Part shown: positions 8,468 to 12,531 of the stretch, one piece after another
Layout of the letters: the number at the start of each line of letters is the position of its first letter
Numbering within the stretch: position 1 is the first letter of the stretch
From: Anaerolineaceae bacterium UBA700
GTDB taxonomy: Bacteria > Chloroflexota > Anaerolineae > Anaerolineales > Anaerolineaceae
Assembly (NCBI GenBank): GCA_002298885.1
Contig: DBMK01000313.1
Span: 1 to 12,531 of the forward strand
Direction of reading: 5' to 3'
DNA: 12,531 bases
Program-made: the position numbers and the translations under genes
The notes under the pieces: model-generated
Seen by the model: the letters and a program-made list of their open reading frames with translations, nothing else
What the model was told of the DNA's origin: nothing
Databases searched by the model: none

Positions 8468-8550
8468 CGGAAGGCGAGGCCGGAAAAATATAAGCCGGAT
8501 GTAAATTACCTATAAAATACAAATTAATGATTTATTTCACATATACAGCT

Positions 8551-8600
8551 CCTCTCCCAAAACCCGTTCTTTGGAATTTGGGGGAGGCTGGGTGGGTGTG
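8551..8600. repeat. Degenerate copy of the interspersed hairpin repeat
   Basis: CCTCTCCCAAA (8551-8561) pairs with TTTGGGGGAGG (8577-8587) with one mismatch, and the right flank GGCTGGGTGGGTGTG resembles the GGGGGTGAGG end of the family at 12171-12399. It lies in the 247-bp gap between the chemoreceptor and the next minus-strand gene. It lacks a T-tract in either direction, so it is not a standard terminator. Confidence 0.5.
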
Positions 8601-8650
8601 ATTTTGACTTTTTCGGCTTGCTGCTTTGTTTGCCCAGGCCGGAGCAGATA

Positions 8651-9268
8651 TTAATTACCGTCTTCTCTTGCCTCAATTTCCGGCTCAGGATTTTCAACAT
8701 CGTTGACCTTCAATAAATTAGAGGCGATTTCTTTGCCAATATCGCTCAGCCAGACTTCATTCGACTCGCCCATACTGGGAGCATTGTGAAAAAGCAGGCC
8801 TTTTTCACGCAAGACTCTCAACGCATCTTTATTGACGGCCGGATAGCGGCCGGCTTTATAAACCGCGATCAATAGAGCTATTTGTTCGCTGGTTAAATCG
8901 CCGACGATCGTGCGGATCCATTCTGCCTGGCGGTCGAGCAGGCGCGAATAATCTTTGGCCTGTTCCTCGACATTGATTTCGACCCCGGCGACTTTCGCCG
9001 TCCGGGCTCTCTGGACGATATTGAATCCCAGGTTGATCACTTTTTGGGCGCGTGACTTGTAAATGACCGCGCCGGCGAAGATTAAGGACACAATTGCCAG
9101 GATTTCCATCTTCTGATAAATTGACAGCAGGCAAATGGCCAGGCCGATCAAAATGGCGACGATGTCTTTCGCCCGGTAGTATTGATACGGTTTGCTCTTA
9201 ACCACTTTGGGCGGGCGGCGGAACAAGCGCTGCCAGATTTTTAGCTTCGGGGGTTGGGGCTGATCCAT
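8651..9268 (-). CDS. Membrane-anchored protein with C-terminal winged-helix-like domain
   Basis: This 205-residue protein has a basic, proline-rich N-terminus, two close membrane segments (about 36-51 and 54-71) forming a hairpin anchor, and an amphipathic stretch with coiled-coil character (about 75-120). Its cytoplasmic domain (about 122-190) reads like a winged helix: LTSEQIALLIAVYKAG, then ALRVLREKGLLFH, a likely wing, and VWLSDIGKEIASNLL. The last two resemble the recognition-helix/wing patterns of MarR-like folds, but no DNA-binding role is proven; the domain could equally mediate protein contacts. The tail is acidic. The ATG is preceded by GGAAAGGA. It follows the methyltransferase gene on the same strand with 54 bp between, so co-transcription is possible. 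I do not recognise a named family. Confidence 0.75.
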   Translation of the reverse strand: MDQPQPPKLKIWQRLFRRPPKVVKSKPYQYYRAKDIVAILIGLAICLLSIYQKMEILAIVSLIFAGAVIYKSRAQKVINLGFNIVQRARTAKVAGVEINVEEQAKDYSRLLDRQAEWIRTIVGDLTSEQIALLIAVYKAGRYPAVNKDALRVLREKGLLFHNAPSMGESNEVWLSDIGKEIASNLLKVNDVENPEPEIEAREDGN

Positions 9269-9322
9269 GGATTTTCCTTTCCAATTATTTTCTTTTGGCG
9301 AATTAAGGCCGCACTCTATCCT

Positions 9323-10189
9323 TCACGCGCTTTTCCTGGCGACGATACCGATCCACTCGGAGTCGGGCGTATAGGGCATGCCGGTCAGGTCGCCCAAAAG
9401 GCATTCGATTTTAAAGCCGCCGGCGGCCAGTTCGGCGCGGATGGTTTCGGGGGTGTAATCCTGGAACCAGTTGCGGTAAACGCTGATTTTACCGTCGCCC
9501 TCAATAACGGTGTATTGGTCAAGGAAGAGGTTGTCCGGGTAGGCAAACCCATGTTCCAGGACGAGGTGCGGCCCGGATTTCCAGAAACCCTGCTCGGCGG
9601 CGTACCAGCCGTTTTTCAGACCGTACTTCTGGCGGCAGAGCGGGGTGGTGACGTCCAGGATAAAACAGCCGCCGGGTTTCAGTGCCACCCGAACCCTGGC
9701 GAGGAGCTTCGCCCGCTGCTCGGGAGAAAGGGGGCAAAAATCACCATAAATGAGCAGTACGGCCGAGTACCGGGCCAGATCGTCCAGTTCGAGATAATTT
9801 TGACAGCGGTATTGGATTGGGAGTTGCTTCTTCCGTGCCTGCGCGATGGCATAGTCGATGGAGTTTTGCGAGAAATCCACGCCGGTGACCTGAAAACCCG
9901 CCTGCGCCAGCCGCTCTGCATACAGCCCTGGGCCGCAGCCCAGGTCGAGGATGAAGTCGCCAGGGCGCAGCCCCACGGACGTCGCGATCCAATTGGTGAT
10001 GCGTTCGATGGTTTCGGGCCGCCGGCTGGCCCCGTCCACGGTTGGATCGAGGTGAGAGGCTAACATCTGCCTGGCGATGTGCGGGTCGGTCCAGAACAGG
10101 GGCTCACCCGGCTCAAACGGCTGCGGTTTTTCTTGCAAATGGCAGATACGAGACAGGTCGATGGCGGTTCGCGTTTCAGAAGGGACCAT
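9323..10189 (-). CDS. Class I SAM-dependent methyltransferase
   Basis: This 288-residue soluble protein has a Rossmann-type SAM-binding core. Motif I is LDLGCGPG (81-88), the acidic end of strand 2 is in VTGVDFSQNSIDYA (101-114), a post-II segment holds CQNYLELDDL (129-138), and the strand-4 region is VLLIYGDFCPL (144-154). LKPGGCFILDV follows at about 170-180. An N-terminal extension of about 55 residues (with FWTDPHIARQML) and a C-terminal part with YRNWFQDYTPETI complete it. Such proteins methylate small molecules, lipids or proteins; nothing here identifies the acceptor. AGGAGA lies upstream of the ATG at good spacing. Its divergent neighbour begins at about 10276. Confidence 0.9.
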   Translation of the reverse strand: MVPSETRTAIDLSRICHLQEKPQPFEPGEPLFWTDPHIARQMLASHLDPTVDGASRRPETIERITNWIATSVGLRPGDFILDLGCGPGLYAERLAQAGFQVTGVDFSQNSIDYAIAQARKKQLPIQYRCQNYLELDDLARYSAVLLIYGDFCPLSPEQRAKLLARVRVALKPGGCFILDVTTPLCRQKYGLKNGWYAAEQGFWKSGPHLVLEHGFAYPDNLFLDQYTVIEGDGKISVYRNWFQDYTPETIRAELAAGGFKIECLLGDLTGMPYTPDSEWIGIVARKSA

Positions 10190-10275
10190 GGCTTTTCTCC
10201 TGCGAAAAGGCTTTATTCTTATTCATGATGCCGTCCTGTTTTCACCGAAATCAAAATATCCCCCCAAAATCCCCC

Positions 10276-10304
10276 TTGAATTAATAGAACAAATATTCTA
10301 TAAT
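10276..10304 (+). promoter_or_regulatory. Near-consensus sigma-70-type promoter
   Basis: TTGAAT (10276-10281) and a perfect TATAAT (10299-10304) are separated by exactly 17 bp. This is the best promoter in the window. Transcription would begin at about 10311, reading toward the winged-helix/DnaA-N gene with a leader of about 290 nt that includes two short ORFs. Confidence 0.7.
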
Positions 10305-10312
10305 TGTTCTAT
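10284..10312. promoter_or_regulatory. Putative operator overlapping the promoter
   Basis: ATAGAACAAAT (10284-10294) and AATTGTTCTAT (10302-10312) form an 11-bp inverted repeat with one mismatch and a 7-bp spacer, covering the spacer and -10 region and the expected start site. TTCTAT also recurs at 10296-10301, so three half-sites sit about one helical turn apart. A repressor bound here would block transcription. The GAAC/GTTC cores recall Gram-positive-type LexA boxes, but the spacing is too wide for a standard box. Confidence 0.5.
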
Positions 10313-10355
10313 GATAAATGGGGATAGCCAGATTGGTATTTATTTTTTAACGTGA
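10311..10355 (+). CDS. Possible leaderless 14-codon ORF
   Basis: An ATG begins 7 nt after the TATAAT box, exactly where transcription should start, and opens a 14-codon frame (MINGDSQIGIYFLT) ending in TGA. No ribosome-binding site is possible upstream, so translation would have to be leaderless. The coincidence may be accidental; the peptide resembles nothing I know. Confidence 0.2.
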   Translation: MINGDSQIGIYFLT

Positions 10356-10376
10356 ATCGTAAAGCGAGAAAATGGG

Positions 10377-10390
10377 CCGGCGCGCGCCGG
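10377..10390. repeat. Perfect 14-bp GC palindrome
   Basis: CCGGCGCGCGCCGG is self-complementary over its full length and lies in the leader between the 10276 promoter and the short ORF at 10518. It could form a strong hairpin in RNA or be a protein site, or simply reflect GC-rich sequence. No T-tract follows, so it is not a terminator. Confidence 0.35.
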
Positions 10391-10411
10391 TTGAGGGCGG
10401 GCGCACGAGTG

Positions 10412-10439
10412 TTAAATCAACCCACATTTTAATTATAGC
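10412..10439 (+). promoter_or_regulatory. Second, weaker promoter candidate
   Basis: TTAAAT (10412-10417) and TATAGC (10434-10439) are separated by 16 bp, a moderate match to the -35/-10 consensus. It would give a leader of about 70 nt before the 29-codon ORF at 10518. It is an alternative to the stronger promoter at 10276-10304. Confidence 0.3.
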
Positions 10440-10517
10440 GATCTTTTTTCAGGACAGTTAGCCCGATTTGGCCGGGAGGGTATTTTCGGTATCCTACAGG
10501 TTGGAGGAGAGAATTCC

Positions 10518-10607
10518 ATGAGCTGCTTGCATTATTGGGATAACTTCGGCTGGCGGTTAGCCAGCGGGGGGAATGTTGACCGGGACCGGCCGGGGAGGGG
10601 GAAATGA
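10518..10607 (+). CDS. 29-codon ORF translationally coupled to the winged-helix/DnaA-N gene
   Basis: An ATG at 10518 follows a strong Shine-Dalgarno, GGAGGA (10503-10508), by 9 nt. It opens a 29-codon frame with aromatic-rich start MSCLHYWDNFGWRL and a Gly/Arg-rich end. Its TGA (10605-10607) overlaps the ATG of the next gene (10604) as ATGA, the classic coupling arrangement. An internal RNA hairpin, GCTGGC (10549-10554) with GCCAGC (10560-10565), lies inside it. It may be a leader peptide whose translation sets initiation of the downstream gene, or a small protein in its own right. It is too short for homology judgement. Confidence 0.5.
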   Translation: MSCLHYWDNFGWRLASGGNVDRDRPGRGK

Positions 10608-11572
10608 ACTTGCGTTATGAGAACCCCTTTCAAATGGTGCGCCTGCTTAAGGGGGCGGCCATCAGCCTGCTCACCGCCCTGCGGCTGGCCGAGACGGTGG
10701 GCCTGGGGCCGCAGAGCAACGCCATGCTCGAACGCGCTACCGGCTACAGCGACAAATCCGTCGCCCAGGGCCTGGCGCTGCTGGAGGAGTACGGCCTGGT
10801 CCGCCGCGGGCGCACGGGCTGGCTGCTGGCGGGCGGCGCGGTGCAACTGCCCCTGGCGCTCCCCACCCAGGCGGAGCCCGGCGCCGCGGCGGGTCTCCCG
10901 GCCGGGCCCGTGCCCCCGGAGGAGCATGCCGGCGAGCCCGCCCCGGTCGAGCCTCCCGCCTCCGAATCCAGCGCCGGACGGAAGCATTCCGGTGCGGAGA
11001 ATTTCCGTCCCACTAGTAGTGGTAGTAGATTCCAGAGTCTGGATTCTAGAGAGAATCTACCACAACCAGATTCTAGCGCGAGCGAGACGGAAAAATTCCG
11101 CCAGGTTCTGGCGGAGCTGGACCGCAATGGCATCCGCGACCCGGCGCGCCGCCGCCTGGCGCGCCTGCCCCACGTCACCCTCGACCTGGTGCGCTACCAC
11201 TGCGCCACGGCTGGGACCAGCGGCCAGGCCATCTACCGCATCGAGAATAACTGGCCCATCGAGGAACGCTGGCAGCGGGCCCAGGAGCTTGCCGGCGTCA
11301 TCCTGGACGCAGACGACGACGCCGAGGAGGATGGGGACGAAGAGGACGAAGAGGCGTATGAGCGCCTGCTGGAGCGCTGGGAAGAGGTGAAAACAGTATT
11401 ACGCCCTGCAATGAAAAACGTGGAATTTGCCACCTGGGTCGTGCCGCTGACCCCCGTCGGCTTGGAGGACGATACGCTGCTGGTGCGCGCCTGCAACCCA
11501 GACGGCAAGCAATTCGTAGAGGGCTGCCTGGCGCGCATGGCCGGGCCGCCGCGGCTGAAGGTGCTGCTGTAA
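10604..11572 (+). CDS. Winged-helix protein with C-terminal DnaA domain-I-like segment, putative replication initiator-like
   Basis: This is a 322-residue protein. Residues about 8-77 look like a winged helix (AISLLTALRLAET, then ATGYSDKSVAQGLALLEEYG and wing LVRRGRTGWLLAG). Residues about 80-160 are a Pro/Ala/Ser/Glu linker. Residues 163-215 form a helical module (LDRNGIRDPARRRLARLPHV, then VRYHCATAGTSGQAIYRI). After a very acidic stretch (235-252), residues 258-310 resemble DnaA domain I: WEEVKTVLRPAMKNVEFATW, then PLTPVGLEDDTLLVRACN. In DnaA that domain self-associates and recruits DnaB helicase or its regulators. No AAA+ ATPase is present. The combination suggests a plasmid/phage-type replication initiator or a regulator that borrows the DnaA interface. 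A purine-rich GGGGAGGGGG precedes the start, and the upstream 29-codon ORF overlaps it by ATGA. Codon use shifts sharply in the linker (see 10996-11099). The call is inference from sequence pattern. Confidence 0.75.
   Translation: MNLRYENPFQMVRLLKGAAISLLTALRLAETVGLGPQSNAMLERATGYSDKSVAQGLALLEEYGLVRRGRTGWLLAGGAVQLPLALPTQAEPGAAAGLPAGPVPPEEHAGEPAPVEPPASESSAGRKHSGAENFRPTSSGSRFQSLDSRENLPQPDSSASETEKFRQVLAELDRNGIRDPARRRLARLPHVTLDLVRYHCATAGTSGQAIYRIENNWPIEERWQRAQELAGVILDADDDAEEDGDEEDEEAYERLLERWEEVKTVLRPAMKNVEFATWVVPLTPVGLEDDTLLVRACNPDGKQFVEGCLARMAGPPRLKVLL
10996..11099 (+). repeat. AT-rich repeat island with nested inverted repeats inside the coding sequence
   Basis: Nested arms are TTTCCGTC (11002-11009) with GACGGAAA (11086-11093); CACTA/TAGTG (11011-11021); GTGGTAG plus ATTC (11019-11032, three-base bulge) with GAATCTACCAC (11053-11063); and TCCAGA/TCTGGA (11031-11043). 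Five GANTC motifs occur at 11028, 11035, 11042, 11053 and 11069, the first three at exact 7-bp spacing. GGATTCTAG and AGATTCTAG recur at 11041 and 11068. It encodes the protein's linker with codons (AGA, TCT, AAT, CTA, AGT) rare in the rest of this gene, so the DNA sequence itself may be under selection as an origin, iteron-like or operator element. Confidence 0.55.
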
Positions 11573-11577
11573 CGCGC

Positions 11578-12060
11578 TTAGAGGATGACTTTCAGCTCCA
11601 ACAGCAGGAACGTGGCGAAGATGAGCAGCGACAGGACGTAGAACAGGATCAGGCAGTCCTGGGTTGAGGGCAGCTTGATGAAGCCCAGGAATCCTTTTTT
11701 CTTTTTGGGGTCAAAAAGCGCCAACTTATCCACCTGTAAATGCTTTTCGAGGATGCGGATGGCGCGCATATTCTCGTCGAACAGGCGCTTGTGGCGGGTG
11801 GTGACCAGGATGCCGAGGACGCTGAACAGGATAAAGGCGACAGCGAGCGAAACGATCAGCGTGGTCGACGTGGTGAAGGCCGCCAGGCCGCTCAGGCCGA
11901 GGAAGCCGGCCAGGATCAGCTTGGAAAACTCCCAGTCCTGGTCGCGGGTGTGGTGGATATCGGACCACTGCATTTCGTAGACGCACCGGTAGCTATTTAG
12001 TTGTTCATTTTTCTCGATCGGCTCGCTGGCCTGCCTCGTCTCACCGGGTTCTTTTGGCAT
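11578..12060 (-). CDS. Three-TM membrane protein of unknown function
   Basis: This is a 160-residue protein. A charged N-terminus with YEMQWSDIHHTRDQDWEFSK (28-47) leads into a membrane hairpin (about 46-63 and 66-87). A cytoplasmic helix with RHKRLFDENMRAIRILEKHL (89-108) and a KKKK patch follow, and a third segment (about 136-156) ends the chain. The layout recalls small membrane proteins such as the SLATT group, which accompany nucleotide-signalling defence systems, but no partner nucleotidyltransferase or SLOG gene is here, so I do not assign it. The ATG has AGGA upstream. The gene converges with the winged-helix/DnaA-N gene across only 5 bp, with no terminator hairpin between. Confidence 0.7.
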   Translation of the reverse strand: MPKEPGETRQASEPIEKNEQLNSYRCVYEMQWSDIHHTRDQDWEFSKLILAGFLGLSGLAAFTTSTTLIVSLAVAFILFSVLGILVTTRHKRLFDENMRAIRILEKHLQVDKLALFDPKKKKGFLGFIKLPSTQDCLILFYVLSLLIFATFLLLELKVIL

Positions 12061-12094
12061 TGGGATTGGTCCTGAAGGTTATTGTTCGCAATTA

Positions 12095-12100
12095 ATTATA
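12095..12100 (-). promoter_or_regulatory. -10 element for the three-TM protein gene
   Basis: The minus strand reads TATAAT at 12100-12095, in the context CTGAATATAATT, with transcription expected near 12088 and a leader of about 28 nt. The matching -35 (CTGGCC, 12123-12118) is poor. Confidence 0.4.
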
Positions 12101-12170
12101 TTCAGGTGGCGTTATGAGGCCAGCGGCAAGGAGTCATTGAAGGCAAGAATGGCTGGAAAAATCTTTTTTG

Positions 12171-12399
12171 CCTCACCCCCAACCCCTCTCCTGACGACAA
12201 ACCCGTCAGGAGAGGGGAGCATGCCTATGGCAAAGGGGGGCGTAAATGAATGATAAGTCAACCCCCTTCTCATGACGAAAAACCCGTCAGGATAGCGAAG
12301 CATGCCTGTGGCGAAGGGAGCGGAAATTAATGATCAGTCAACTCCCCCTCTCCTGGAGCATGTTTCACCGCTCCAGGAGAGGGGGGCAGGGGGGTGAGG
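12171..12399. repeat. Interspersed repeat element with 81-bp tandem units and hairpins
   Basis: The element begins CCTCACCCCC (12171-12180) and ends GGGGGTGAGG (12390-12399), which are exact inverted copies. Inside are two tandem 81-bp units (12181-12261 and 12262-12342), recognisable by TGACG, CCCGTCAGGA, GCATGCCT and AGTCAAC at constant offset, then a variant third unit. Unit 1 has a perfect 14-bp hairpin (12183-12196 with 12204-12217). The third has a perfect 16-bp hairpin (12344-12359 with 12370-12385) with different arm bases, and unit 2's hairpin is decayed to a 5-bp core. No transposase is encoded. A non-autonomous, MITE-like or REP/BIME-like element is the likely class. Confidence 0.85.
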
Positions 12400-12480
12400 A
12401 TGGTGTAAGCTAAAATTAGGTAAAACTGCAGCGAATAGCAGTGGAGAGCGAAAGATTAATATATATCGAGGCATTTGTGG

Positions 12481-12511
12481 GACAAAAAAAGCCACCTGTT
12501 TGGTGGCTTTG
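12481..12511 (-). terminator. Rho-independent terminator of the minus-strand tRNA transcript
   Basis: On the minus strand GCCACC pairs with GGTGGC around a short AAACA loop and runs directly into seven T (12490-12484). It lies immediately downstream of the tRNA 3' end at 12512. Position, stem and T-tract all fit a tRNA transcript terminator. Confidence 0.85.
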
Positions 12512-12531
12512 TGGGCGCGGAGGGGCTCGAA
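12512..12531 (-). tRNA. Partial tRNA gene, 3' end only
   Basis: Read on the minus strand, the last 20 bases of the window are TTCGAGC (T-loop), CCCTC (3' side of the T stem), CGCGCCC (3' side of the acceptor stem) and A (discriminator base 73). This is the standard tRNA order and spacing. The missing 5' end should begin GGGCGCG. The next bases are CAAA, so the CCA tail is not encoded. The anticodon lies outside the window and the amino acid cannot be given. Confidence 0.8.

Noticed and set aside
8404..8550. Riboswitch (for example a cyclic-di-GMP aptamer) ahead of the chemoreceptor
   Set aside because: The leader has a hairpin, but I could not find the conserved core of any riboswitch class I know.
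10284..10312. Standard LexA/SOS box
   Set aside because: The half-sites GAAC and GTTC are present, but they are separated by far more than the four bases of the Gram-positive box. It is kept as an unidentified operator instead.
11726..11734. DnaA-box-like TTATCCACC close to the DnaA-N-like gene
   Set aside because: It is a single eight-of-nine match inside the coding sequence of the next gene, with no second box nearby, so it is most likely chance.
12112..12303. 63-codon frame on the minus strand
   Set aside because: It runs entirely through the repeat element and its flank and has no ribosome-binding site. Its internal similarity reflects the 81-bp repeat.
12171..12399. Repeated units as a CRISPR array
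   Set aside because: There are only two full units with an 81-bp period, similarity extends through the whole unit rather than alternating with unique spacers, and no cas gene is present.

Overview
The window is a chromosomal fragment of a fairly GC-rich bacterium, most likely a Chloroflexota (Anaerolineae-type) environmental genome. This assignment is an inference. It rests on an oligopeptide-type permease that fuses both subunits behind a TPR-like N-terminus, on interspersed hairpin repeats bounded by CCTCACCCCC / GGGGGTGAGG, and on a winged-helix protein ending in a DnaA domain-I-like module. No ribosomal or marker gene is present to fix the taxonomy.

Layout, left to right. Bases 1-171 hold repeat remnants and a promoter. 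172-3273 (+) encodes a 1033-residue fused DppB-DppC-type ABC permease; its ATPases and binding protein are not in the window. 3352-3810 (+) is a small membrane protein with four extracytoplasmic cysteines, probably read from a leaderless GTG-start transcript; it converges with and overlaps by 12 bp a 537-residue polytopic membrane protein (3799-5412, -) that resembles GT-C glycosyltransferases. 5591-5812 (+) is a 73-residue CxxC protein. A strong bidirectional hairpin terminator (about 5815-5849) separates it from a large methyl-accepting chemotaxis protein (5851-8403, -). Further right on the minus strand are a membrane-anchored winged-helix-like protein (8651-9268) and a class I SAM methyltransferase (9323-10189), which could be co-transcribed.

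The most unusual region is 10190-11577. It has a near-consensus sigma-70-type promoter overlapped by an inverted repeat, a 29-codon ORF with a strong Shine-Dalgarno coupled by ATGA to the next gene, and a 322-residue protein made of an N-terminal winged helix, a low-complexity linker, a helical module and a C-terminal DnaA domain-I-like segment. The DNA encoding the linker is an island of AT-rich, repeat-dense sequence with five GANTC motifs and nested inverted repeats inside an otherwise very GC-rich gene. That resembles replication initiator genes that carry their own origin, and it is the best candidate here for an undescribed replication or regulatory module.

The right end holds a three-transmembrane protein (11578-12060, -), an 81-bp tandem-repeat element whose hairpin arms differ but still pair (12171-12399), a terminator, and the 3' end of a minus-strand tRNA gene cut by the window edge. 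The genes do not form one pathway: transport, envelope, chemosensory and replication-like genes sit in mostly independent transcription units.
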